A stretch of DNA of 64,000 nucleotides from Microbacterium sp. MYb62 (GTDB lineage: Bacteria; Actinomycetota; Actinomycetes; Actinomycetales; Microbacteriaceae): the NCBI RefSeq assembly GCF_002979475.1, contig NZ_PCOY01000006.1:1-64000 (forward strand). The letters are read 5' to 3'. This document shows positions 56,602 through 64,000 of this stretch, piece by piece. A program made the translations under genes and the position numbers. Below the pieces are notes generated by a model, which saw nothing but the letters and a program-made list of their open reading frames with translations, was not told the origin of the DNA and did no database searches. Every line of letters begins with the position of its first letter. Position 1 is the stretch's first letter.

Positions 56602-58200
56602 GTGCTTGCCGTGCACGACCTCGAGATCCGCGTTGGCGCGCGCCTGCTGATGGAGAACGTCTCGTTCCGCGTCGCCGACGGAGACAAGATCGGACTCGTC
56701 GGTCGCAACGGGGCCGGGAAGACCACGCTCACCAAGGTGCTCGCCGGTGACGTGCTGCCCTCCGGCGGCAGCGTGATCCGTTCGGGCGAGCTCGGTTATC
56801 TGCCGCAGGACCCCCGCTCCGGCAACCCGGAGGACCTCGCGCGCACGCGCATCCTGGATGCCAGAGGGCTCGGCCAGCTGAACCTCGGGATGACCGAGGC
56901 GGCTCTCGCGATGGGGTCCGACGATCCCGCCATCGCGGACAAGGCGATGAAGCGCTACGCCCGCCTCACCGAGCAGTTCGAAGCGCAGGGAGGCTATGCG
57001 GCCGAGGCGGAGGCGGCGTCGATCGCCAACAACCTCTCGCTGCCCGACCGTATCCTCGACCAGCCGCTGTCGACCCTGTCCGGTGGCCAGCGTCGTCGTA
57101 TCGAGCTCGCGCGCATCCTCTTCTCCGATGCCCAGACGATGATCCTCGACGAGCCGACCAACCACCTCGACGCCGACAGTGTCGTGTGGCTGCGCGAGTT
57201 CCTCAAGGGTTACAAGGGCGGGCTGATCGTGATCAGCCACGACGTCGAGCTCGTCGGCGAGACCGTGAACCGCGTGTTCTATCTCGACGCGAACCGCCAG
57301 ATCATCGACACCTACAACATGAACTGGAAGAACTACCTGCGTCAGCGGGTGGCCGATGAGGAGCGCCGCAAGAAGGAACGCGCGAACGCCGAGAAGAAGG
57401 CGACGACGCTGCAGCTGCAGGCGGCACGCTTCGGAGCGAAGGCCTCGAAGGCTGCCGCTGCGCATCAGATGATCGCGCGCGCCGAGAAGCTGCTCGCAGG
57501 ACTCGACGAGGTCCGCCAGGAGGACCGGGTCGCCAAACTGCGCTTCCCGAAGCCTGCCCCCTGCGGCAAGACGCCGATGATGGCGAGCGGACTGTCGAAG
57601 TCGTACGGCTCGCTCGAGATCTTCACCGATGTCGATCTCGCGATCGACCGCGGGTCCAAGGTGGTCGTCCTCGGCCTCAACGGTGCGGGCAAGACCACGC
57701 TGCTGCGGATGCTCGCGGGCGTCGACCAGCCCGACACGGGGCAGCTCGAACCCGGCCACGGCCTCAAGGTCGGCTACTACGCCCAGGAGCACGAGAACCT
57801 CGACGTCAGCCGCTCGGTGCTCGAGAACATGGTCTCTGCCGCACCGCACATCACCGAGACCGAGGCGCGCAAGGTGCTCGGCTCTTTCCTGTTCACGGGC
57901 GATGACGTCCTCAAACCCGCCGGGGTGCTCTCCGGTGGCGAGAAGACACGTCTGTCGCTCGCGACGCTCGTCGTGTCGTCCGCGAACCTGCTCCTGCTCG
58001 ACGAGCCGACCAACAACCTCGATCCCGCGTCACGCGAGGAGATCCTCGGGGCGCTCGCGCACTACGAAGGCGCCGTCGTCCTCGTGTCGCACGACCCGGG
58101 AGCGGTGCAGTCGCTCAACCCGGAGCGCGTTCTGATCCTCCCGGATGGCGTCGAGGACATCTGGAGCCAGGAGTACCAGGACCTCATCGAGCTCGCCTAG
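56602..58200 (+). CDS. ABC-F family ATPase (ribosome-associated translation factor)
   Basis: A 532-residue soluble protein with two ABC domains. Walker A motifs GRNGAGKTTLTKVL (about residue 34) and GLNGAGKTTLLRML (about 355), signatures LSGGQRRRIELA and LSGGEKTRLSLA, and Walker B MILDEPTNHLD and LLLDEPTNNLD. A charged linker (about 240-300) of DEERRKKERANAEKKATTLQ type matches the P-site tRNA-interaction arm. Members tune translation or protect ribosomes from antibiotics; the exact subgroup is not certain. There are no membrane helices. GTG 56602 is followed by LAVHDLEIRVGARLL. Confidence 0.93.
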   Translation: MLAVHDLEIRVGARLLMENVSFRVADGDKIGLVGRNGAGKTTLTKVLAGDVLPSGGSVIRSGELGYLPQDPRSGNPEDLARTRILDARGLGQLNLGMTEAALAMGSDDPAIADKAMKRYARLTEQFEAQGGYAAEAEAASIANNLSLPDRILDQPLSTLSGGQRRRIELARILFSDAQTMILDEPTNHLDADSVVWLREFLKGYKGGLIVISHDVELVGETVNRVFYLDANRQIIDTYNMNWKNYLRQRVADEERRKKERANAEKKATTLQLQAARFGAKASKAAAAHQMIARAEKLLAGLDEVRQEDRVAKLRFPKPAPCGKTPMMASGLSKSYGSLEIFTDVDLAIDRGSKVVVLGLNGAGKTTLLRMLAGVDQPDTGQLEPGHGLKVGYYAQEHENLDVSRSVLENMVSAAPHITETEARKVLGSFLFTGDDVLKPAGVLSGGEKTRLSLATLVVSSANLLLLDEPTNNLDPASREEILGALAHYEGAVVLVSHDPGAVQSLNPERVLILPDGVEDIWSQEYQDLIELA

Positions 58201-58244
58201 CAGCGTTGCATCCCGTGTCGGCGGCCCGGGATACGGTGACGAGC

Positions 58245-58913
58245 ATGGATCTGGGACGCATCCGAGCCGTGTGCTGGGACTGGAACGGCACGCTGCTCGA
58301 CGACGCGGAGATCTGCCGTCAGGTGATGAACTCCGTGCTCGAGGAGCAGGGCCTCTCTCCTCTCGTCGATGGGCAGTCGTACCGGTCGGTCTTCCGATTC
58401 CCCATCCGCGACTTCTACCGCTCCGTCGGACTCGATGACGACCGGTTCGTGTCGGCGGCCTCGGTGTATCTCGCACTGCTCGCGACGCGGGTGGGCGAAG
58501 CGCGGCTCCACGACGGCGCCCGCACCACGCTCGCGGCGCTCCGTGCGCGCGGCGTCCGACAGATTCTCGCCTCGGCGACGCTTCCGGACGCTCTCGCGGG
58601 GCAGATGGCGCCGTACGGGCTGGACGACGCGTTCGAGGAGGTGCTGTCGATCGACGACCCCTACCGTGCATCCAAGCACGATGTCATCGCGCGGTGGCTG
58701 TCGAGGTCCGGGCTGGCGGCGCGTGACGTGCTCGTCATCGGCGACACCAATCACGATCGAGAGATCGCCGACGATCTCGGCACGCCGTTCGTGCACTTCG
58801 ATGGAGGGCATCAGGCGTGGTCGGGCGAGACCCTCCGGATCACGGCGCTCGGTGAAGTGGTCGAGCTGCTTGCACCTCGGCAGAGCCCTGCCCATCTGGC
58901 GGACCTCGCCTGA
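58245..58913 (+). CDS. HAD-superfamily hydrolase (phosphoglycolate phosphatase-like)
   Basis: A 222-residue HAD phosphatase. Motif I reads VCWDWNGTLLDDAE: the nucleophile Asp is present, but the second acidic residue (usually Asp) is Asn. Motif III/IV appear as SKHDVIARW and VIGDTNHDREIADDLG. A helical cap lies between. ATG 58245 follows TACGGT by 8 bases. It lies 44 bases after the ABC-F stop. Asn in motif I may affect leaving-group protonation, so catalysis is a question. Confidence 0.85.
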   Translation: MDLGRIRAVCWDWNGTLLDDAEICRQVMNSVLEEQGLSPLVDGQSYRSVFRFPIRDFYRSVGLDDDRFVSAASVYLALLATRVGEARLHDGARTTLAALRARGVRQILASATLPDALAGQMAPYGLDDAFEEVLSIDDPYRASKHDVIARWLSRSGLAARDVLVIGDTNHDREIADDLGTPFVHFDGGHQAWSGETLRITALGEVVELLAPRQSPAHLADLA

Positions 58914-58956
58914 GTGGTCCGCGCCCACGTCGGAGACCCTGTGGCACTATCGGAGG

Positions 58957-59547
58957 ATGGTGGCCGAGTGGACGCTCCCCGTGTCGGAGATGAATGTCTG
59001 GCTGCGTGCGCAGCCCTCACTCACCGGGATCGCGCCACCGCTCGACCTCGCGGGACTCCCCGATGAACCGGTTCCGCTGTTCGTCGGCTGGCTCGGGCAG
59101 GCAGCCGCCGAGGGCGTCCCCGAACCGCATGCGGCAACCCTGGCGACCATCGGGGAGGACGACGTACCGGATGCTCGGACCCTGATCCTCAAGGACGTCG
59201 GTCAGCGCGGCTGGGCGTTCGCCGGACCACGGTCATCCCGGAAGGGCGCCCAGCTGGCCGCACGCCCATCGGCGGCGCTGAACTTCTGGTGGCCGGCGCT
59301 CATGCGGGCGGTCAGAGTCCGCGGGCTGGTCCGCGAGGCCTCGGTGGAGGAGAGCGCCGCAGACCTCGCCGCGCGATCCGTCGCGGCCCGCGACGGAATC
59401 GGGCCAGGGGAATGGGTGCTCTGGAGGATCATCCCGACGCGCGTCGAGTTCTGGCAGGGATCCGCTGACCGCGATCACACGCGGATCGTCTACGAGCGCG
59501 CGAACAGCGGGTGGACGCGCACGGTCACCACGAAGGAGCGAGGATGA
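58957..59547 (+). CDS. pdxH: Pyridoxamine 5'-phosphate oxidase-family protein
   Basis: A 196-residue FMN-binding split-barrel protein. It has PHAATLATIGEDDVPDARTLILKDVGQRGWAFAG, SRKGAQLAARPSAALNFWWPALMRAVRVRG, and WRIIPTRVEFWQG, all characteristic of PdxH. The stretch between is shorter than in E. coli PdxH and the C-terminal PLP-binding segment is partly altered (DRDHTRIVYE), so a true PNP/PMP oxidase is likely but not sure. CACTAT 7 bases before ATG 58957 suggests a leaderless start. It overlaps the cupin gene. Confidence 0.82.
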   Translation: MVAEWTLPVSEMNVWLRAQPSLTGIAPPLDLAGLPDEPVPLFVGWLGQAAAEGVPEPHAATLATIGEDDVPDARTLILKDVGQRGWAFAGPRSSRKGAQLAARPSAALNFWWPALMRAVRVRGLVREASVEESAADLAARSVAARDGIGPGEWVLWRIIPTRVEFWQGSADRDHTRIVYERANSGWTRTVTTKERG

Positions 59548-59978
59548 GCGGGTATCAGGTGGTCGAGATCGGGTCGCTCGACGAATGGCGGGAGCACCAC
59601 GGAGGATTCGATGCGGCGCGCTCGCGTGACGGTCGTCGGGTCGTCGACCACGAGCTGACCATGCAGTACATCGGGATGACGGCGAACGCGCTGGAGCCCG
59701 GCGAAGAGGCCGGATACTGGCACGTGCACCGGAAAGTCGAAGAGGTGTACGTGTTCCTCGGCGGGCGCGGCCAGATGGGCCTCGACGACGACGTGGTCGA
59801 GGTCGGTCCGGGGACGGTTATCCGCGTGGGACAGGGCGTCGCGCGCACCTGGCGTGCGCGACCGGACAGCGAGGGGGAACTGCGTTGGCTCTGTCTTCGT
59901 GCGGGCGGGGAGGAGCTGCCGCATCTTCCCGATGACAGCTCACGTCTGCCGGAGCGTCCGATGCCGTGGCAGGACTGA
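59544..59978 (+). CDS. Cupin-domain protein
   Basis: A 144-residue single cupin. Cupin motif 1 is GYWHVHRKVEEVYVFLGGRGQM with a metal-binding HXH(X)nE, and motif 2 is GPGTVIRVGQGVARTWRA, missing the usual second His, so metal binding may be altered. ATG 59544 has AAGGAG and overlaps the pdxH stop. Function unassigned. Confidence 0.8.
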   Translation: MSGYQVVEIGSLDEWREHHGGFDAARSRDGRRVVDHELTMQYIGMTANALEPGEEAGYWHVHRKVEEVYVFLGGRGQMGLDDDVVEVGPGTVIRVGQGVARTWRARPDSEGELRWLCLRAGGEELPHLPDDSSRLPERPMPWQD

Positions 59979-59993
59979 TCGTCCGCCCAGCGC

Positions 59994-60806
59994 TCAGCGC
60001 ACGTCGAGCAGCTCGTCCTCGACGTCGGCGTCGTGATCCTTGCGGCGGGGTTTCCGGATGGGAGCGGGGATGCCTTCGACTTCTTCTCGATGCTTCACGA
60101 TCTCGGTGCGGATGATGTATCCGATGAAGATGAAGCCCATGAGGGCGAAGAGGATCCACTGGATGGCGTATGACAGGTGAGGTCCCGGATCGTCGGTGGG
60201 GGAGTCGAAGCCGCCCAGCGCACCGTCACCGGCGGGCTCCTCCGTCATCACCCGCCCGTAGGCGCCGGTGATCACATCGCCGCCGACCGTCTGGGCGATC
60301 GAGGGCAGATGGATGGTCGGGACCTGCCCGTCCGGTGCGCCGCGCCCCGAGGCGGGCAGCTGTTCGCCGGGGCGCAGACGCACCGTCACCTCGACCTCGC
60401 CCGACGGCGGAGCCGGCACCGAATCCGGGGCATCGCCGTCGCCCGGGGGCACCCAGCCCCGATCGACGATGAAGACGCGGCCGTCGACGTCACGGAACGG
60501 CACCAGCACCTCGAAGGCGCTCGTCCCCCCATGCGGGCGGTTCCGCACCAGCAGCTGCTCGTCGGGGAGGTACTCGCCCTGCAGGATCACCGGATGCCAT
60601 TCATCGGACGGGTCGAGCATGCCGTCCTCGCCGATGATGTCGGCCAGCGGCACGGCGTCGGCGTCGTAGTTCTGCTCGACCAGCTCGATCTGCGCGGCCC
60701 TGGTCTCATTGCGCTCGAACTGCCAGTTCGAGAGGAAGACGCACGCGACAGCGAAGCCGATCGCGATGAGCACGTAGACGGTCCACCGGGTCAGACGTCC
60801 GCTCAT
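59994..60806 (-). CDS. SURF1 family cytochrome oxidase biogenesis protein
   Basis: A 270-residue protein with two hydrophobic helices near the N- and C-terminal ends (TVYVLIAIGFAVACVFLSNW and IQWILFALMGFIFIGYII) flanking an extracytoplasmic domain with RNRPHGGTSAFEVLVPF, VDRGWVPPG and HLSYAIQWILFA. SURF1 aids heme A insertion into cytochrome oxidase, matching ctaA and ctaB at 41-43.6 kb. It overlaps the small upstream gene by 4 bases. A charged C-terminal tail is present. Confidence 0.92.
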   Translation of the reverse strand: MSGRLTRWTVYVLIAIGFAVACVFLSNWQFERNETRAAQIELVEQNYDADAVPLADIIGEDGMLDPSDEWHPVILQGEYLPDEQLLVRNRPHGGTSAFEVLVPFRDVDGRVFIVDRGWVPPGDGDAPDSVPAPPSGEVEVTVRLRPGEQLPASGRGAPDGQVPTIHLPSIAQTVGGDVITGAYGRVMTEEPAGDGALGGFDSPTDDPGPHLSYAIQWILFALMGFIFIGYIIRTEIVKHREEVEGIPAPIRKPRRKDHDADVEDELLDVR

Positions 60807-60997
60807 GCGGGGACTCCATCGCGGACCGTGACCGGGAAGTCACGCGCTGCCAGGTAGTCGCGGAGGAACTCCACGTGCTCGTCGCACGCCAGCCAGATCT
60901 TCTCGCGATCGGCGGCGTGGATGCGCGGGTTGCGCCACACGACTTGTCTGGTCGCCGCGCTCCGGCAGCCGGCGCGCGAGCATACGAGGTCTGTCAT
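60803..60997 (-). CDS. Small cysteine-containing protein of unknown function (64 aa)
   Basis: A 64-residue protein: CSRAGCRSAATRQVVW near the start and WLACDEHVEFLRDYL later. The pattern CX4C...CX2H could bind zinc. It overlaps SURF1 at its end and the DUF3099 gene at its start (ATGA at both sides), so it is translated within the operon. Related small proteins are conserved in actinobacteria near SURF1 but have no firm function. Confidence 0.72.
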   Translation of the reverse strand: MTDLVCSRAGCRSAATRQVVWRNPRIHAADREKIWLACDEHVEFLRDYLAARDFPVTVRDGVPA

Positions 60998-61341
60998 CGG
61001 TCTTTCGGGCCTTCGTGGATCGTGAACACCGGGGGAATCGTCGTGTCGGTCTCGATCGGCGCGGGTCCAGGGGCGTCCAGTTCCTGCACGGGGGACTCGG
61101 CACCGGTCTCGGTGCTGTCGCTGCCCGCATTGGCGAAGACCACGGCGATGTAGGGAAGCACCGCAGCCGAGATTCCGAAGACCCACGTGTACCACCCGTA
61201 AGGCTGGACCAGCACCATCAGAGCGAAGCACACGATGCGGATCGTCATGGTCAGGGCATAACGGCGCACACGGTGGTCAGCCTCATCCCGCGGAGACTGC
61301 GGCAGTGAGGTGACGGCCGGGACTTGACGCGCGTTCTTCAC
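60994..61341 (-). CDS. DUF3099 membrane protein
   Basis: A 115-residue protein. TSLPQSPRDEADHRVRRYALTMTIRIVCF opens the DUF3099 domain, followed by two hydrophobic helices with QPYGWYTWVFGISAAVLPYIAVVFAN and an acidic C-terminal tail. GTG 61341 is the start; TAGGCT at 61356-61351 lies 10 bases upstream. Found mostly in actinobacteria; function unknown. First gene of the DUF3099-64 aa-SURF1 operon. Confidence 0.85.
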   Translation of the reverse strand: MKNARQVPAVTSLPQSPRDEADHRVRRYALTMTIRIVCFALMVLVQPYGWYTWVFGISAAVLPYIAVVFANAGSDSTETGAESPVQELDAPGPAPIETDTTIPPVFTIHEGPKDR

Positions 61342-61396
61342 GATGTCTCAAGCCTACGCCGGTGCAGGCCTCCCGGCGTGCCGTTCCTCCGGCTGC

Positions 61397-61933
61397 TCAG
61401 CTCGAGAGGAGGAACGGCAGGCTGAACGCGCCCACGAACAGGAAGCTGATGATGGTGGCCACGAGCGTGAAGGCGCTGATCGCGATCACGACGTACCCGA
61501 GGATCAGGCCGGTGATGGCGAGCCCTCGCCCTCCGACCCCGGGGTCGCGCTTGATCTGTCCGAGCGCCAGGTGGCCCGTGATGACGGCGGCGATCGAGGC
61601 GAGGACGGGGATGAGCGCCCAGAACAGGACGGCTCCGGCGATGCCGCAGACCAGTGCCGTGACGGCGAGTCCGCTCGTGGGACGCGGGGCGAATACGGGA
61701 GGGGACGCCACGCCGTACGGGGCATATCCCGGCTGCGCGGGTGGGAAGCCGGGCGGTGCCTGTCCCGGGGGCGCATATGCCGGTGGGGCGCCGGGGTAGC
61801 TCTGCATCGGCTGCGGGACGGGCTGCACCGGGTATGCCGGGAGTGCGGGGGTGGCCGCAGGGGCGCCGGGAGCAGACGGGGGTGGTGCGTACGGCGGCTC
61901 GCCACTCGGAGACGGACTGTGGTTTTCGCTCAC
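61397..61933 (-). CDS. DUF4190 membrane protein with Pro/Ala-rich N-terminus
   Basis: A 178-residue protein. The first 85 residues are Pro/Ala/Tyr/Gly-rich and disordered. The rest holds the DUF4190 domain: two or three helices with SGLAVTALVCGIAGAVLFW, LALGQIKRDPGVGGRGLAITGLILGY and a final hydrophobic segment. DUF4190 proteins are common, poorly understood envelope proteins. GTG 61933 has AAAGG upstream. Confidence 0.82.
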   Translation of the reverse strand: MSENHSPSPSGEPPYAPPPSAPGAPAATPALPAYPVQPVPQPMQSYPGAPPAYAPPGQAPPGFPPAQPGYAPYGVASPPVFAPRPTSGLAVTALVCGIAGAVLFWALIPVLASIAAVITGHLALGQIKRDPGVGGRGLAITGLILGYVVIAISAFTLVATIISFLFVGAFSLPFLLSS

Positions 61934-62074
61934 GATGAAGCCTTTCGTCTGGACCAGATTCCCAGCACCGTTCCCTGCCTGTCAAACACGGAACGACGGT
62001 CGCCGGAGGCATCGTCGGTAGGATCGATGACGGCTCGGAAACCACGAGTCACCGGCCCCGAGCAGGAGTGTCCC

Positions 62075-62785
62075 ATGAGCGCTGAGCGCGTCGTCCTCGT
62101 CACCGGCGGAAACCGCGGTATCGGCCGTGCGATCGCGGAGCGCTTCGTGCGTGACGGCTATCGCGTCGCCGTCACCGCCCGCAGCGGAGAGGGGCCGGAG
62201 GGCACGCTGACGGTCCGCGCCGATGTCACGGATGCCGCCGCGCTGGATGCCGCCTTCACCGAGGTCGAGCAGCAGCTCGGGCCGGTGGAGATCGTCGTCG
62301 CGAACGCCGGCATCACGAAGGACACGCTGCTGCTGCGCATGAGCGAGGACGACTTCGACAGCGTGGTGGCGACGAACCTCGGCGGCACGTTCCGTGTCGT
62401 CAAGCGCGCCTCCAAGGGCATGCTCCGTGCACGCTTCGGCCGCATCATCCTGATCTCCAGCGTCGTCGGTCTGTACGGTTCCGCGGGCCAGGTGAACTAC
62501 TCGGCCTCGAAGAGCGCGCTGGTGGGCTTCGCCCGTTCGATCACTCGCGAGCTCGGAGCTCGCGGCATCACGGCGAACGTCGTCGCCCCCGGCTTCATCG
62601 AGACCGACATGACGGCGGAGCTCCCCGAAGAGACCCAGAAGCAGTACAAGGCGAGCATCCCCGCCGCACGTTTCGCCACGCCCGACGAGGTCGCCGGTGT
62701 CGTGACCTGGCTCGCGGGCGACGATGCCGGCTACATCTCGGGTGCGGTCATCCCCGTCGACGGCGGTCTCGGGATGGGACACTGA
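62075..62785 (+). CDS. fabG: 3-oxoacyl-[acyl-carrier-protein] reductase (FabG-like SDR)
   Basis: A 236-residue short-chain dehydrogenase. Cofactor motif VTGGNRGIGRAIAERF, NAG in VVANAGITKD, catalytic Ser in ISSVVG, Tyr-X3-Lys in VNYSASKSALVG, and PGFIETDMTAELPEE. The C-terminal GYISGAVIPVDGGLGMGH is standard for FabG. It reduces 3-oxoacyl-ACP with NADPH in fatty acid synthesis, though SDR assignment by sequence alone is not absolute. ATG 62075 has AGGAG at -12. A TAGGAT box at 62019-62024 may be its promoter. Confidence 0.9.
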   Translation: MSAERVVLVTGGNRGIGRAIAERFVRDGYRVAVTARSGEGPEGTLTVRADVTDAAALDAAFTEVEQQLGPVEIVVANAGITKDTLLLRMSEDDFDSVVATNLGGTFRVVKRASKGMLRARFGRIILISSVVGLYGSAGQVNYSASKSALVGFARSITRELGARGITANVVAPGFIETDMTAELPEETQKQYKASIPAARFATPDEVAGVVTWLAGDDAGYISGAVIPVDGGLGMGH

Positions 62786-62800
62786 CCCCGAGACGCGGTT

Positions 62801-63496
62801 TCACCGCGTGATCGCCGCGTCGACGAGGGCGGCCAGTCGCTCCGGGACGGAGAACTGAGGCCAGTGGCCGGAGCCGATCCTGACGACCTCCGCATCGCGG
62901 ATCGCTCGATACTCGTCGGCGTAGGCGCCCCACTGATCGATCATCCCCTCGAAGGTCTGCTGATCGAGGCCGCCCATCAACAGGGTCACCGGAACCCGGT
63001 GCCGTGCCGGATTCTCGAGCGCGATGCCGTCGGTCGGGACACGCGCAGGGACGCTGCGGGTGAGCGGTGCCGTGCGCGCTCGCGTCGCGTCGTCGAGATC
63101 GCTCACGTCTTCGTCCGGGAAGAAGTCCCACCCCGGGAACGGCACGACCCCGTCGACGATGTCGAACTCGCTGATGCCGTTTCCGGGAGGCGGCGGCACG
63201 GTGTCGACGAAGATGACGCGGCTCACCCGCTCGGGGCGTGCATCCGCGACGCCCCAGGCGACGTTCCCGCCGCCGCTGTGCCCGACCACGACGACGTCTC
63301 CTGAGACGGCGTCGACCGCGGCCGTGGCCGTGGCGACCCAGTCGGCGATGCCGATCTCCGACGAGACCGACGCCGGCTGACCGAATCCGGGGAGTGTGAG
63401 GGGATGCACGCGATGTCCGGCCGCTTCGAGCCCGGGGATCACGTCTTCCCAGCTGGAGGCGTCGAGCCAGAGTCCCGGGATGAGGATGATGTCCAT
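62801..63496 (-). CDS. Alpha/beta hydrolase
   Basis: A 231-residue hydrolase. It starts MDIILIPGLWLDASSWEDVI, has the nucleophile elbow VVVGHSGGGNVAWG, and the likely catalytic His in IGSGHWPQFSVPERLA. Family members are esterases, haloperoxidase-like or signal hydrolases; substrate unknown. TAGCGT (63508-63503) ends 7 bases before the ATG at 63496, another candidate leaderless promoter. It converges on fabG with 15 bases between. Confidence 0.85.
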   Translation of the reverse strand: MDIILIPGLWLDASSWEDVIPGLEAAGHRVHPLTLPGFGQPASVSSEIGIADWVATATAAVDAVSGDVVVVGHSGGGNVAWGVADARPERVSRVIFVDTVPPPPGNGISEFDIVDGVVPFPGWDFFPDEDVSDLDDATRARTAPLTRSVPARVPTDGIALENPARHRVPVTLLMGGLDQQTFEGMIDQWGAYADEYRAIRDAEVVRIGSGHWPQFSVPERLAALVDAAITR

Positions 63497-63540
63497 GAGC
63501 CGACGCTAGCGGTGACCGTGGACATTCTCCACGGGTCTTC

Positions 63541-64000
63541 CTACGGCAGCAGAGCGATGACCTCGGACAGGTCCTGCGGGCCGATGACGAGACTGGCGGC
63601 GGCTCGTACCGCCGGCTTCGCATTGAACGCGAGGCCGAGGCCCGCGACCGCCATCATCGGCAGATCGTTCGCGCCGTCGCCGATCGCGATGGTCGCGTGC
63701 GGCGCGACGCCGAGCTCGACGGCCCACTCCTGCAGCGAGGTCGCCTTCGCCGCCGCGTCGACGATGTCGCCGTCGACGCGCCCCGAGAGCTCGCCACCCA
63801 CGACCTCGAGGCGGTTCGCGCGCCAACGATCGACGCCGAGTCCGGGGGCGACGCCGTCGAGGATCTCGTGGAAGCCGCCGGAGACGACGCCGACGACACC
63901 GCCGCGGTCGTGGATCGCCGCGGTGAGCTCCTGCACTCCGGGGGTCGGCTCGATCCGCGCGCGCACGCGCTCGAACGCCTCGACGGGCACTCCCTCGAGG
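63541..64000 (-). CDS. serB: Phosphoserine phosphatase SerB, C-terminal part (runs off window)
   Basis: About 150 C-terminal residues of a HAD phosphatase converting phosphoserine to serine. Motif II/III appear as VVGVVSGGFHEIL and motif IV as IAIGDGANDLPMMAVAGLGLAFNAKP, typical of SerB. The catalytic Asp motif I lies beyond the window edge. The stop is at 63541-63543. It lies upstream of the alpha/beta hydrolase on the same strand with 44 bases between. Confidence 0.92.
   Translation of the reverse strand, partial: LEGVPVEAFERVRARIEPTPGVQELTAAIHDRGGVVGVVSGGFHEILDGVAPGLGVDRWRANRLEVVGGELSGRVDGDIVDAAAKATSLQEWAVELGVAPHATIAIGDGANDLPMMAVAGLGLAFNAKPAVRAAASLVIGPQDLSEVIALLP

Noticed and set aside
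54550..57849. A 1099-codon open frame on the minus strand
   Set aside because: Only the last 421 codons are the histidine kinase. The rest is a stop-free shadow of DedA and the ABC-F gene caused by high GC.

Overview
The window is chromosomal DNA from a high-GC Gram-positive bacterium. Gene content and order fit Micrococcales, most likely Microbacteriaceae and Microbacterium-like. The signs are the actinobacterial OpcA protein beside zwf, the tkt-tal-pgi-zwf-opcA-pgl order, the hrcA-dnaJ-rsmE-HIT-phoH-ybeY-CNNM-era run, DUF3099 and septum-formation proteins, a BioQ-type biotin repressor, strong G/C third-position bias, many GTG starts and many apparently leaderless promoters. The taxon is inferred from gene content only; there is no 16S gene here. 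I see no prophage, transposase, integrase, CRISPR array or plasmid gene. This is mainly core chromosome.

Layout. 1-592: end of a peptide ABC permease on the minus strand. 0.8-5.2 kb: lepA, two tandem DUF1990 genes and hemW. 5.2-6.6 kb: a carboxylesterase. 6.7-13.8 kb: stress and RNA-maturation run hrcA-dnaJ-rsmE-HIT-phoH-ybeY-CNNM/CorC-era, headed by a perfect CIRCE operator. 13.8-16.8 kb: ECF-like sigma factor, membrane partner, secreted I36-like protein and oxidoreductase. 17.5-19.4 kb: leuA behind a leucine leader peptide and hairpin. 19.5-25 kb: VOC/TetR pair, TRIC channel, recO-uppS, P-loop kinase, DsbA-like protein and glutathione peroxidase. 24.8-30 kb: dusB-dgt-dnaG and a lone ABC ATPase. 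30.1 kb: tRNA-Asn with two very strong hairpins. 30.3-32.7 kb: septum-formation lipoprotein, def and a DMT transporter. 32.7-40.9 kb: pentose-phosphate operon on the minus strand. 41-43.7 kb: heme O and heme A synthases (ctaB, ctaA). 43.9-48 kb: SUF operon sufB-sufD-Rieske-sufC-sufT. 48-52.5 kb: PatB-like lyase, MFS transporter, BioQ-like repressor and bioMN-like ECF module. 52.5-56.4 kb: acyltransferase and a DedA/two-component operon. 56.6-60 kb: ABC-F, HAD, PNPOx-like and cupin genes. 60-64 kb: SURF1/DUF3099 operon, DUF4190 protein, fabG, alpha/beta hydrolase and the C-terminal part of serB.

How the genes work together. The carbon block makes NADPH and sugar phosphates. ctaA, ctaB and SURF1 serve cytochrome oxidase assembly. 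SufBCD/SufT assembles Fe-S clusters, which HemW-type radical-SAM proteins need. dnaG, recO, dgt and era are housekeeping functions. The clearest regulatory signals are the CIRCE element before hrcA, the leucine attenuator before leuA, two tandem BioQ-type operators between bioQ and bioMN, and a repeated leaderless architecture in which a -10 box lies about 6-7 nt upstream of the start codon. I did not find a clearly new multi-gene system. The best candidates for follow-up are the ECF sigma/I36 module, the leu leader, the sufS-less SUF cluster and the leaderless promoters.
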